Assembly (NCBI RefSeq): GCF_019049655.1
Contig: NZ_JAFMOX010000062.1
Coordinates: 124,001 to 188,000, forward strand
Length of the DNA: 64,000 bases
Direction: 5' to 3'
Source of the DNA: Rahnella rivi
GTDB taxonomy: Bacteria > Pseudomonadota > Gammaproteobacteria > Enterobacterales > Enterobacteriaceae
This document shows, in pieces, positions 44,069 through 52,839 of this stretch (positions within the stretch are counted from its first letter, which is position 1; each line of letters opens with the position of its first letter). Position numbers and translations under genes: made by a program. The notes under the pieces were generated by a model. The model saw nothing but the letters and a program-made list of their open reading frames with translations. It was not told the origin of the DNA and searched no databases.

Positions 44069-44649
44069 ATATCCCGCCCGGTAGGATTATATTTTTGTGG
44101 GAATTATCTGGACGTCAAAGCGGCCAAGCAAGAAACGCTGTCAACCAAGCGAGAACTGCTAATAAAGAGTGTAAAAGGTTTAATTTTTTTGAAGTTTTTT
44201 TTGAGGATAAGATTAATCTTAATATATCAGTTCTTGTACAGCATGGAGCACTTTTTACAAAAATTAGGAATAGCACCATAAAAAACAATACCCTTATAAC
44301 TGGCTGTCACAAAAGGTTTTTTGTTTTTTTTATCTGATTTTTTATCTTATGTGAGAGTAAACGGTTGCATTTTGTGTGATGTGCAGCACAGAGATTGCAT
44401 CAGGGACATTAAACTCAGAATTTTAATAACACCACTAATCATCGGGTTAATGCAGAGTGTCGGTTTTTCGTCAGTAAAATAACATAAAGTATTTCTGTGA
44501 TAATTTCAGAGGTGCAAACACATTGTTTTTTATAGCCTAACGGCCCTGTTTTGCCTCGAAATAACACGATATAAGGTATACTGCGCTCTAATAGTGTTCC
44601 TGATAAGTAGAACGGAGCAAAACAGGTCGGCGGTTGATGGAGAACTAAG
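44069..44649. other. Divergent intergenic region bcsO / hmsP
   Basis: About 580 bases, strongly AT-rich from 44160 to 44400, with T runs and no credible gene. It must hold the bcs promoter (minus) and the hmsP promoter (plus). I see no site I would name. In E. coli this space is not present because yhjK is followed directly by bcsC. Confidence 0.5.
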
Positions 44650-46632
44650 TTGCGGGTCAGGCGTTCATTAACAATCAAGCAGATGGCAGCCGTGTCGAGT
44701 GTGGCTGCGATAACTATTTGTATTTTCATCATTATCCAGTTGTTCCACTTTGTGCAACAACGGAGGGATGATTACGCCCAGCAGCTTGAAAATATCGCCC
44801 ATTCTGTCCGCGAACCGCTGTCCCAGGCGGTCCTGGACGTTGATCTGGATGAAACTCAGGAGATCCTGAACACACTGCAACCCGTCGGTATTCTCAGCCG
44901 TGCGGATGTGGTGATGCCCAATGAAATCGCAGCGCTGCACACCCATTTTCCGCCAGGCCGCCCGGTGCCGCAGTGGGTGTCCCGGGGATTCAATCTGCCC
45001 GTCACGATTTCCGTTCCTCTTTATTCCGCCGCGGCCAGCCCGAAAGACCCGAAACCCCTGGCGTACCTGGTCGTGCAGGCTGACTCCTACCGGATGTACC
45101 AGTTTATCGTCAGCGCGCTGTCCACCATGCTGACGACGTATCTGCTGCTGGCGCTGATCCTGACCATTTCCCTCAGCTGGATCATTAACCGGCTGATTGT
45201 CAAACCGGTACGCACTATCGCCCGCGAGCTGGAATCCCTGCCGGAAGGCGATGTGCCGTATCATCAGCTGACCATGCCTGCGCTTCACGAAGATGATGAA
45301 ATCGGCATGCTGGTGCGCAGTTACAACCGCAATCAGCAGCACATGCAAAAATTGCAGCAAGAGATCAGCGATGCGCAGCCTCCCGCACAAGACTGCATCA
45401 GTAATGAAGAGCAGTTTATGTCGCGGCTGCAACACCGGTTGCACTCCACCGAGCCGGAAAAAGGGTTTCATCTGTTAATGATAGGTATCGAAAGCCTGCG
45501 TGATGACGGCCACGTCGATTGCCCGCTGGTGAGATCCATCATTGATGCGCTGCCCGAGCACTGCTTACTGGCGCGCCTGAGCTATAACGAATTTGCTTTG
45601 CTGGCCGGGGACATTGTCCGGCCATTTATGGCGATGCGTCTCGCCCGTCATATTATGGAACGCATCAATGCACCGCAGGAAAGCGATGCAGGCAATATGT
45701 CGCTGCATCCGACGGGCAGTATCGGCATCGTTCAATATACCGGCGAATTCCCGGCCACGGCGCAGCAGTTGATGGTCAATGCGCGGGCGGCACGGGTGTC
45801 GGCTTATCGGCAGGGTAAGAATCAAATTCTGTTCTTTGAGCCGGAGTTAACGGCAAAGATTCAGAAACGTTTGTTGCAGGAAAACGACATTCTGCACGCC
45901 ATGGAGCAGAACGATTTCACGCTGTTTATCCAGCCGCAGGTAAATATGCGTACCCGCGCGGTGGTCGGTGCTGAAGCGCTGCTGCGCCGGAAAATGGCCG
46001 ACGGCAGTTACGGGCTGGAAAGCGATTTCATTGTGCTTGCCGAAGAAATCGGCGTGATGAGCATGCTGGGCTACAAAATTCTTGAACTGGGCTGCGGTAT
46101 CCTCGCTGACTGGCAGCGGCGGGGGATTGATTTGCCCCTGTCAGTGAATCTCTCCGGTGTTCAGGTGCAGCAACGCAATTTCCTGCCGGAACTGCGCAGT
46201 TTACTGAGCCGCTACAAAATCAATCCGGGGCAGCTGGTGCTGGAAATCACCGAAACTGCGCGTATCGACGACCTTGATCGCGCACTGCTGCTACTGGGCG
46301 AACTGCGCGCCGTAGGGGTGTCGATTGAACTGGATGATTTCGGCCTCGGCTATTCAGGCCTCGAATACCTTAACCGCCTGCGTTCGCTGCCTATTGATGT
46401 CATTAAAATCGACCGCAGCTTTGTCGGCGCTCTGCCGCAGGACGATGTGATGGTCAATATTGTGGCCTCGATCGCCCGCGCGATGAACATCCAGCTGGTG
46501 GCTGAAGGTGTCGAGAATGAAGCGCAACGCCAGTGGTTACTTGAGCAAAACATTCTGTTAGGTCAGGGGTATTTATTCTCCGCGCCACTGTCGAAAGACG
46601 CCTTCGAACTGAAATTCTGCCAGCCTGACTGA
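44650..46632 (+). CDS. hmsP: Membrane c-di-GMP phosphodiesterase HmsP (YhjK/PdeK)
   Basis: 660 aa. It begins at a TTG (44650) with TGGAGAA upstream; the encoded MRVRRSLTIKQMAAVSSVAA is the family N-terminus, so the rare start is credible. Two membrane helices (about 12-35 and 155-180) flank a periplasmic sensor, followed by a HAMP-like region. A degenerate GGDEF domain lacking the GGDEF motif spans about 265-400. The EAL domain (about 405-655) is intact: GAEALLRR, NLSGVQ, EITET, DDFGLGYSGL, KIDRSF and VAEGVEN. It hydrolyses c-di-GMP and represses biofilm; it faces the cellulose operon it should antagonise. Confidence 0.93.
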   Translation: MRVRRSLTIKQMAAVSSVAAITICIFIIIQLFHFVQQRRDDYAQQLENIAHSVREPLSQAVLDVDLDETQEILNTLQPVGILSRADVVMPNEIAALHTHFPPGRPVPQWVSRGFNLPVTISVPLYSAAASPKDPKPLAYLVVQADSYRMYQFIVSALSTMLTTYLLLALILTISLSWIINRLIVKPVRTIARELESLPEGDVPYHQLTMPALHEDDEIGMLVRSYNRNQQHMQKLQQEISDAQPPAQDCISNEEQFMSRLQHRLHSTEPEKGFHLLMIGIESLRDDGHVDCPLVRSIIDALPEHCLLARLSYNEFALLAGDIVRPFMAMRLARHIMERINAPQESDAGNMSLHPTGSIGIVQYTGEFPATAQQLMVNARAARVSAYRQGKNQILFFEPELTAKIQKRLLQENDILHAMEQNDFTLFIQPQVNMRTRAVVGAEALLRRKMADGSYGLESDFIVLAEEIGVMSMLGYKILELGCGILADWQRRGIDLPLSVNLSGVQVQQRNFLPELRSLLSRYKINPGQLVLEITETARIDDLDRALLLLGELRAVGVSIELDDFGLGYSGLEYLNRLRSLPIDVIKIDRSFVGALPQDDVMVNIVASIARAMNIQLVAEGVENEAQRQWLLEQNILLGQGYLFSAPLSKDAFELKFCQPD

Positions 46633-46641
46633 CCCTTCTGA

Positions 46642-46690
46642 AGACAGGAAACCCGTTCCTGTCTGTCATTTTATCTGCTTTTTTTACTTA
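46642..46690 (+). terminator. Probable terminator after hmsP
   Basis: AGACAGGAA (46642-46650) pairs with TTCCTGTCT (46656-46664), loop ACCCG; T-rich sequence follows up to 46690 though not directly. Confidence 0.55.
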
Positions 46691-46856
46691 CTCTCCGTCG
46701 GCTGAATGCTTTCAGCTCTGGTTTTTCATGACCCGTCTTTTCCGGAGGAAACAATATATTTCCATGATGTTGTGATGGTGTTATTTTTCGGCAGTCGCTC
46801 ATTATCTGTACCCCTACAAAACAAAGGGCGACACTCTCACATCAGGATGGCGATTC

Positions 46857-48149
46857 ATGAAAAAATCTATCTTCAAAAGCCTGTATTTCCAGGTGCTTAT
46901 GGCAATAACCCTGGGTGTCATGCTGGGTCATTTCTACCCTGACCTCGGCGCTCAAATGAAACCATTAGGTGATGGTTTTGTTAAGTTAATCAAGATGATC
47001 ATCGCTCCGGTGATTTTCTGTACGGTGGTTACCGGCATCGCAGGCATGGAGAGCATGAAAGCGGTTGGCCGTACCGGTGCGATTGCACTGCTGTATTTCG
47101 AAATTGTCAGCACGCTGGCGCTGATTATCGGGCTGGTCATCGTGAATATCGTCCAGCCGGGCGCGGGGATGAACGTTGATCCTGCGGCTCTGGATGCCAA
47201 AGCGGTGGCAGTCTATGCCGAACAGGCACAAAGTCAGGGCATCATTCCTTTCCTGCTTGATGTGATCCCTTCCAGCGTGATTGGTGCGTTTGCCAGCGGG
47301 AATATCCTGCAGGTGCTGTTGTTTGCCGTGCTGTTTGGTTTTGCGCTGCACCGTCTGGGCCATAAAGGACAGCTGATTTTCAACGTAATCGACAGCTTCT
47401 CGCAGGTCATCTTCGGCATCATCAACATGATCATGCGCCTGGCTCCGCTGGGGGCTTTCGGTGCGATGGCGTTCACCATCGGTAAATACGGCGTGGGTTC
47501 TCTGGTGCAACTCGGCCAGCTGATCATCTGTTTCTACCTGACCTGCGTCTTGTTCGTGGTAGTGGTGCTCGGGCTAATCGCACGCTTCACCGGCTTTAGT
47601 ATCTTCAAGTTTGTTAACTACATTAAAGAAGAGTTGCTGATCGTTCTGGGTACGTCATCTTCCGAGTCTGCGCTGCCGCGTATGCTGGATAAGATGGAGC
47701 GTCTGGGATGCAAGAAATCGGTGGTCGGGCTGGTGATCCCAACGGGGTATTCCTTCAACCTTGACGGCACCTCGATTTACCTGACCATGGCGGCGGTTTT
47801 CATCGCGCAGGCCACCAATACACATATGGATATCTGGCATCAGATTACCCTGATTGTGGTGCTGCTGTTGTCCTCCAAAGGGGCGGCGGGCGTGACCGGC
47901 AGTGGCTTCATCGTTCTGGCGGCAACCCTGTCGGCAGTCGGACATTTACCGGTTGCAGGTCTGGCGCTGATTTTAGGCATTGACCGCTTTATGTCGGAGG
48001 CGCGTGCGCTCACCAACCTGGTGGGTAACGGCGTGGCGACGATTGTGGTTGCGAAGTGGTGCGGACAGCTCGATGAAGGCCAGCTGAAAGCCACATTGAA
48101 CGGTCAGAAGGGCCTGACGGAAGCGGAAAAGTCAGTTTCCGGTGCCTGA
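46857..48149 (+). CDS. dctA: C4-dicarboxylate/proton symporter DctA
   Basis: 430 aa, against 428 in E. coli. DAACS family: hydrophobic helices throughout, the serine-rich re-entrant loop [15 protein letters not shown], the [20 protein letters not shown] motif, and [19 protein letters not shown], all intact. It imports succinate, fumarate, malate and aspartate under aerobic conditions. Synteny with hmsP and yhjJ as in E. coli. Confidence 0.96.
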   Translation: MKKSIFKSLYFQVLMAITLGVMLGHFYPDLGAQMKPLGDGFVKLIKMIIAPVIFCTVVTGIAGMESMKAVGRTGAIALLYFEIVSTLALIIGLVIVNIVQPGAGMNVDPAALDAKAVAVYAEQAQSQGIIPFLLDVIPSSVIGAFASGNILQVLLFAVLFGFALHRLGHKGQLIFNVIDSFSQVIFGIINMIMRLAPLGAFGAMAFTIGKYGVGSLVQLGQLIICFYLTCVLFVVVVLGLIARFTGFSIFKFVNYIKEELLIVLGTSSSESALPRMLDKMERLGCKKSVVGLVIPTGYSFNLDGTSIYLTMAAVFIAQATNTHMDIWHQITLIVVLLLSSKGAAGVTGSGFIVLAATLSAVGHLPVAGLALILGIDRFMSEARALTNLVGNGVATIVVAKWCGQLDEGQLKATLNGQKGLTEAEKSVSGA

Positions 48150-48476
48150 TTGTTTCTGAATAATGGTGGATATGTGGGCATAAAACCCGCGTAAGCTTCC
48201 AAAAAAAGCATTTATTCGGCGTCATCTCCCCTAATATCCACCGGTTGCTTGATGTAACCGGTGGATTATCTTCATAATATGCCCCTCTTGTGCCGTCACC
48301 GGCGCTATTTCCGAGAATATTTTTGACGGATGCGCGACTTTGAGAAAAACCCGCGGTCTAACGAAGAGCTTTATTTTTTCGGGCTTTATTTTACGCATTC
48401 AGTTCCTGTGGGCCCGTCATCAGACACCGGCAGGACAGCACTCTGAAAATTGGATTGTCATTACGTAGGGGTTCAC
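48150..48476. other. Intergenic region dctA / yhjJ
   Basis: 327 bases holding the hairpin at 48236 and, further on, the yhjJ promoter region. No gene seen. Confidence 0.5.
48236..48266. terminator. Hairpin downstream of dctA
   Basis: ATCCACCGGTT (48236-48246) pairs perfectly with AACCGGTGGAT (48256-48266). The T run is poor (TATCTTCAT), so termination efficiency is uncertain. Confidence 0.55.
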
Positions 48477-49982
48477 ATGCAGGGCACCAAAATCCGTTTA
48501 CTCATTGGTGGATTGCTGCTGGCAGCAGCCGCAAGTCATGTGCAGGCAGAAACATTACAACCCGACCCGGCCTGGCAGCAGGGCAAGTTAGAAAACGGGT
48601 TCACCTGGCAGCTTCTGACTACACCACAACGTCCGAGCGATCGTATTGAATTACGCCTGGTGGTTCGCACCGGGTCACTGGCAGAGTCAGCACAACAGTC
48701 TGGCTACACGCATTTCCTTCCTCGTCTGGCGTTAATGCATAGCGAAGGATTCAGCACGGCCCAACTCCAGTCTCTCTGGCAGCAGAGCATTAACCCGCAA
48801 CGGCCATTGCCGCCGGCGGTCAGCTCGTACGATTTCACCATGTACAACCTGAGTCTTCCCAATAACCGCCCGGACCTGCTGAAAGACGCATTGAACTGGC
48901 TGGCGAACACTGTAGGGAAAGTCTCCGTGACACCCGAACTGGTGAGCGCCGCGCGTCAGGAGTCGCGGGATCCGGTGGGGTCGCTGCCGCAAAATACCCA
49001 GGACGCCTTCTGGCGTGCTCGTATCACCGGCTCCACTCTGGTCGGGCATAATCCGGATCAGCTGCCGACCAAACCCATCAATATAGACTCCCTCATCAAG
49101 TTTTATCATCAGTGGTATACGCCAGATGTGATGACATTATTCGTTGTCGGTAACGTGGATGGCCGCGGGCTCAGCGAACAAATTAACCGGACCTTCTCAC
49201 CGCTCAAAGGCAGCCGCCAGACGCCGCAAACGTTGCCGACGCTGTCTGAAGTGACCATGAAATCCATGACATTGATGGACGACAATCTGACGCAAGATCG
49301 TTTGTCATTAATGTGGGACAGCGCGTGGCAGCCGATTCAGGATTCTCAGGCGCTGGCGTCTTACTGGCGCAGTGATTTGGCGCGTGAAGCCTTGTTCTGG
49401 CATTTACAGGAAGCGCTGAAATCCTCTTTCGAGAATAAGAAAGACGCAGCCACACCGGGGCCGGGCTTAGGCTTTGACTGTAACGTGCAGTTCCAGCGTG
49501 CGCAGTGCGCCATTCGTATTGAAGCACCGCAGGCCAAACTTGCGGAGTTGTTTAAACGTCTTTCCGATGAGTTGCTGGTGGTGCGTGATAAAGGCATCTC
49601 ACAATCTGAATTCGATGCGCTGATTGCCCAGAAAAAAGATCAGCTGAGCAAGCTGTTCGCCACCTATGCCCGCACGGACACCGACGTACTGATGAGTCAG
49701 CGCCTGCGTTCACAGCAAAACGGTGTTGTAGACATCGCGCCGGAGCAATATCAGCAATTGCGTCAGGAATTCCTCTCAACGCTGACCTTACCGGTAATGA
49801 ATCAGGAGCTTAAACAGCAACTGTCGCGTGAGCCGGCATTAGTCTTGGCACAGCCGAAAGGTGAACCGGAGGTCAATGCCGGGGAACTGAGGGCGATTTA
49901 TGACAAGATTATGGCGCCAGCAGAAGCCAGCCCGGCGGGTGAGGCTGCCGTCGCTGAGACACCGGTAGCAGCGGCGCAATAA
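48477..49982 (+). CDS. yhjJ: Periplasmic M16-like protein YhjJ, probable inactive peptidase
   Basis: 501 aa from the ATG at 48477 (AGGGG upstream); the TTG nine codons earlier is less likely. Signal peptide MQGTKIRLLIGG, LLLAAAASHVQA, then ETLQPDPAWQQG. It follows E. coli YhjJ throughout (KPINIDSLIKFYHQWYTPDV, LGFDCNVQFQRAQCAIRIE). The zinc motif HxxEH of M16 peptidases is absent: the aligned stretch reads QSGYTHFLPRLAL. A structural or chaperone-like role is more likely than proteolysis. Confidence 0.92.
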   Translation: MQGTKIRLLIGGLLLAAAASHVQAETLQPDPAWQQGKLENGFTWQLLTTPQRPSDRIELRLVVRTGSLAESAQQSGYTHFLPRLALMHSEGFSTAQLQSLWQQSINPQRPLPPAVSSYDFTMYNLSLPNNRPDLLKDALNWLANTVGKVSVTPELVSAARQESRDPVGSLPQNTQDAFWRARITGSTLVGHNPDQLPTKPINIDSLIKFYHQWYTPDVMTLFVVGNVDGRGLSEQINRTFSPLKGSRQTPQTLPTLSEVTMKSMTLMDDNLTQDRLSLMWDSAWQPIQDSQALASYWRSDLAREALFWHLQEALKSSFENKKDAATPGPGLGFDCNVQFQRAQCAIRIEAPQAKLAELFKRLSDELLVVRDKGISQSEFDALIAQKKDQLSKLFATYARTDTDVLMSQRLRSQQNGVVDIAPEQYQQLRQEFLSTLTLPVMNQELKQQLSREPALVLAQPKGEPEVNAGELRAIYDKIMAPAEASPAGEAAVAETPVAAAQ

Positions 49983-50006
49983 GGGTTGTCCCTTATTGAT
50001 CTTTTT
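49978..50006 (+). terminator. Terminator after yhjJ
   Basis: AATAAGGG (49978-49985), loop TTGT, CCCTTATT (49990-49997), then GATCTTTTT. The stem includes the yhjJ stop codon. Confidence 0.8.
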
Positions 50007-50073
50007 ACACATGATCGAGAATATTTCGGTTTCTCGCGTGCGGTGATGGTTTAACGCCCCGCGCCGAAACCCA

Positions 50074-50104
50074 CCAAAGGAGGGAAGCGCTTTCCCTCCT
50101 TTGG
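50074..50104. repeat. Palindromic element related to the one at 9123
   Basis: CCAAAGGAGGGAA (50074-50086) pairs with TTCCCTCCTTTGG (50092-50104). The outer 10 bases of each arm match the palindrome at 9123-9152, so the two belong to one dispersed family. Confidence 0.8.
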
Positions 50105-50218
50105 ATCCCTCCTCGCGTTATCGGTTTTGCCGCGACATGTTAAGTGAGCACAGCACTTAAATAACCGACGCTTTCACAGTCTTGCCGCCCGGTCCTCATT
50201 GCAGGTGAAAAACTGCCC

Positions 50219-51157
50219 TTATGCCCGCTCAGGCATAAACTCCATCGGAATGATCGCCCCGCGATGCTGAATCACGGTGCTTGCTGTTTCATGCCCGCGT
50301 ACGGCGGCTTCCACTGCGCTTCCGCCGGTCAGGCGCACAGCCAGGTAGCCCGCGCTGAAGGAGTCACCGGCTGCCGTAGTATCCACCACTTTCTCTTTCG
50401 GTAATTTCACGGCGGGCACATCGTGCAACTCGCCTTCCGCGCTGGACACGATGCAGCTGTCTGCGCCGCGTTTCACCACCACTTCGCTGACGCCCAGTGC
50501 GTGCGTGCGGGCAATAACGTCTTCATAAGGTTTTTCACCCCACAACATGTCTTCATCATCGAGCGTCAGGAAGGCGATATCGGTGCAGGAAAGCATGGCG
50601 TTGTAGGCGGACTGCGTCTGTTCTTTGCTGGCCCACAGACGCGGACGGTAGTTGTTGTCGAAAATGACCTTACCGCCGCGTGCACGGCAGGCTTTCAGCA
50701 GGGTCATCAGGCGGTCGCGGCTTGGGTCATTGAGGATCGCCAGGCTGATGCCGCTCAGGTAGAGATAATCGAATTTCGCCAGTGCCTGACAAATCTCTTC
50801 AGACTGCGGGCTGTCCAGCCAGTAACGCGCTGCGGCGTCGTTGCGCCAGTAGTAGAAAGTGCGCTCGCCGGTGTCATCCGTCTCAATCACGTACAGGCCA
50901 GGCAGTTTGTTTTCCAGACGCTGGGTCAGATCGGTATGAACCCCTTCCTGTTGCCACGCCTGCAGCATCTCATTACTGAAACTGTCATTGCCCAGCGCCG
51001 TCACGTAATGCACGTTCAGCGCATCAGGAGACACCTGGCGGGCGATATACACAGACGTATTCAGCGTATCGCCACCAAAACCACGATGAAGGGCATCGCC
51101 TTTTTGTGACAATTCGATCATGCATTCGCCGATAACGGCAATGTTTTTACGAGTCAT
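50219..51157 (-). CDS. kdgK: 2-dehydro-3-deoxygluconokinase KdgK
   Basis: 312 aa. PfkB family: GECMIELSQKGDALHRGFGG (substrate side), and the C-terminal signature VVDTTAAGDSFSAGYLA with the catalytic Asp in AAGDSF. It phosphorylates 2-keto-3-deoxygluconate to KDPG in the Entner-Doudoroff branch, joining pectin and hexuronate breakdown. A KdgR-like box lies about 100 bases upstream. Position between yhjJ and pdeH is conserved. Confidence 0.95.
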   Translation of the reverse strand: MTRKNIAVIGECMIELSQKGDALHRGFGGDTLNTSVYIARQVSPDALNVHYVTALGNDSFSNEMLQAWQQEGVHTDLTQRLENKLPGLYVIETDDTGERTFYYWRNDAAARYWLDSPQSEEICQALAKFDYLYLSGISLAILNDPSRDRLMTLLKACRARGGKVIFDNNYRPRLWASKEQTQSAYNAMLSCTDIAFLTLDDEDMLWGEKPYEDVIARTHALGVSEVVVKRGADSCIVSSAEGELHDVPAVKLPKEKVVDTTAAGDSFSAGYLAVRLTGGSAVEAAVRGHETASTVIQHRGAIIPMEFMPERA

Positions 51158-51255
51158 TTTACCTGGCCTATGTCTGAAGCATTAAAACGAAAGAGAAGAA
51201 AAGTCCGTCATTATTGCGCTCTAGTCTCTTCATAAGAATGCGGTCAGTCAATTAA

Positions 51256-51274
51256 ATTAAAACGAGGTTTTATT
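51256..51274. promoter_or_regulatory. KdgR-like operator upstream of kdgK
   Basis: ATTAAAACGAGGTTTTATT resembles the KdgR consensus AATRAAAYRNYGTTTCATT at 16 of 19 positions. Its place about 100 bases before kdgK fits known control of hexuronate genes by KdgR. Confidence 0.55.
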
Positions 51275-51361
51275 TTTTACGAGGAAGATCGAAAAAAGGG
51301 ATGCAAGCGATATGAAAGTGGAAGCCGCGGGGCTTCCATCTGATGTCAGGGTAAAGACGTG

Positions 51362-51565
51362 TTATTTAGCTTCGTTACGCAGTTCGGTCACCGGACGCCC
51401 TCCCAGCCCCCAGTTATCCGTATCGATTTCATCGATGATCACCGTCGTTGTCGCCGGATTTTTCCCCAGCGTATCGACCAGCAACTGCGTCACGCCTGCG
51501 ATCAGCGCTTTTTTCTGTTCGGCGGTCGCGCCATCGCGGGTGATTTTGATGTTTACGTAAGGCAT
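51362..51565 (-). CDS. 4-oxalocrotonate tautomerase family protein
   Basis: 67 aa. It starts MPYVNIKITRDGATAEQKKA, so the mature protein has the catalytic N-terminal Pro after removal of Met. LIAGVTQLLVDTLGKNPATTTVIIDE and the closing NWGLGGRPVTELR are typical of this small hexameric enzyme family. Substrate is unknown; a keto-enol tautomerase or promiscuous dehalogenase activity is usual. GGAGAGA is upstream. A monocistronic gene between kdgK and pdeH. Confidence 0.9.
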   Translation of the reverse strand: MPYVNIKITRDGATAEQKKALIAGVTQLLVDTLGKNPATTTVIIDEIDTDNWGLGGRPVTELRNEAK

Positions 51566-51698
51566 TTTTTCTCTCCGTCTCGGGAAGGTGGGATTAATGA
51601 CGTGTTAAACGACCTCCAATGTAGAGCCTGTACAAAAGAACTTCCAGCGCGCATTGAGGTATTTACAGGCAAGAAGAGGAAGGGAAATACGGAGTGAT

Positions 51699-51725
51699 TA
51701 AAGTTTCTGCGCGCTGCGCCGATAG
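51699..51725 (+). promoter_or_regulatory. FliA (sigma-28) promoter of pdeH
   Basis: TAAAGTTT (51699-51706), 11-base spacer, GCCGATAG (51718-51725). It matches the class III flagellar consensus TAAAGTTT-N11-GCCGATAA at 15 of 16 positions. Leader to the ATG is about 120 bases. Confidence 0.88.
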
Positions 51726-51850
51726 ATATCTCTACAAAAGAAAGCCAGGAAATCGAACTACCTTGTCGGCACGTCATACATCGTAGTCGCGGAAGACATG
51801 TTGCCGCATGTCCCTGATTATCTGACTCTTATTCATGACGGCAGAAAAAT

Positions 51851-52627
51851 ATGATAACTAAGATGATGTTAGGGCTGATTACGCCTTCTTTTACCGCGCT
51901 TGAGCGCGTAAAAGCACAGTCATACTGGCGTCAATGTCAGAGAGTGTACCGTTTTCAGCCCATTTACCGTACAACTGGAAAATTACTGGGTATTGAATTG
52001 CTGACCGGCATTTTCCACCCGGCCGAGCCGCAGAAATTTATTTCGCCTGAGCATTATTTCGTCGCGATCGCCGTAGGCAAACGCCTGCAAATCGTGCAGG
52101 AGCAGCTAGATCTTTTGCAGCGCTGGCAGCGCTTGTTCATTGATAACGGCCTGCTGGCGTCCATTAACGTCGATGGTCAGGTGCTGGAGATGCTGCAATC
52201 GGAGTCCTCTTTGCGCGCGCAAATCAGTGCGATGCCGTACGTCCGGTTTGAGCTGGTCGAAAGTGCTGAAAATGCGCTGAGTATTCCGCTGTCGCAAATC
52301 GAACAGTCCGATCGTCTGTGGCTGGATGATTTCGGTCAGGGTATCGCAAACTTCTCGTCTTTCACGACCTGGCATTACGAGTACATTAAAATCGCCCGTG
52401 ACCTGTTTATTCTGCTGTGTCAGAGCGAAGAGGGCTCGCGACTCTTCTATACGCTGGTGACGCTGATGAACCGCTACAGCAAGGGCGTGATTATTGAAGG
52501 CGTGGAAACTGCCGCCGAATGGGCGATGGTGCGCCAGTCTGATGCGCTGGCGGCGCAGGGGTACTACCTGGCGCGTCCGGCCACTTTCGACGGGCTGGAT
52601 AATCTGCCAATACATTTCGAAGAATAA
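51851..52627 (+). CDS. pdeH: c-di-GMP phosphodiesterase PdeH (YhjH)
   Basis: 258 aa, a bare EAL domain without sensor or membrane segments, as in E. coli YhjH (255 aa). The signature reads GIELLTG instead of EAL, as in E. coli. RFELVE, LWLDDFGQGIANFSS, YIKIARDLF, GVIIEGVET and AAQGYYLARP are intact, so catalysis is expected. It lowers c-di-GMP during motility and relieves YcgR braking. Expression from a FliA promoter ties it to the flagellar regulon. Confidence 0.94.
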   Translation: MITKMMLGLITPSFTALERVKAQSYWRQCQRVYRFQPIYRTTGKLLGIELLTGIFHPAEPQKFISPEHYFVAIAVGKRLQIVQEQLDLLQRWQRLFIDNGLLASINVDGQVLEMLQSESSLRAQISAMPYVRFELVESAENALSIPLSQIEQSDRLWLDDFGQGIANFSSFTTWHYEYIKIARDLFILLCQSEEGSRLFYTLVTLMNRYSKGVIIEGVETAAEWAMVRQSDALAAQGYYLARPATFDGLDNLPIHFEE

Positions 52628-52839
52628 TGAATCACACCAAACTTTGTACAGGCAAGTCTCAAAATGCCGGACGGGTTGCAGTGGTGTGATACATTGTTAT
52701 CGCCCTGATTTTATTTGATTTATGCCTTTCTCTTCCTTCCGCACCTCTCCGTTTCTTCTGCACCGTTTCAGGCAAGCTGAGGCGAATTCAACTATGTTTA
52801 AACTCTGGAATTCGTTAACTGTCTGAAAGGAACCCGTTT

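Noticed and set aside
44439..44732. 97-aa minus-strand frame across the hmsP start
   Set aside because: Antisense to the HmsP N-terminus and promoter, no family-like sequence.
46706..46942. 78-aa plus-strand frame before dctA
   Set aside because: It overlaps the dctA start in another frame and covers its promoter; no family signal.
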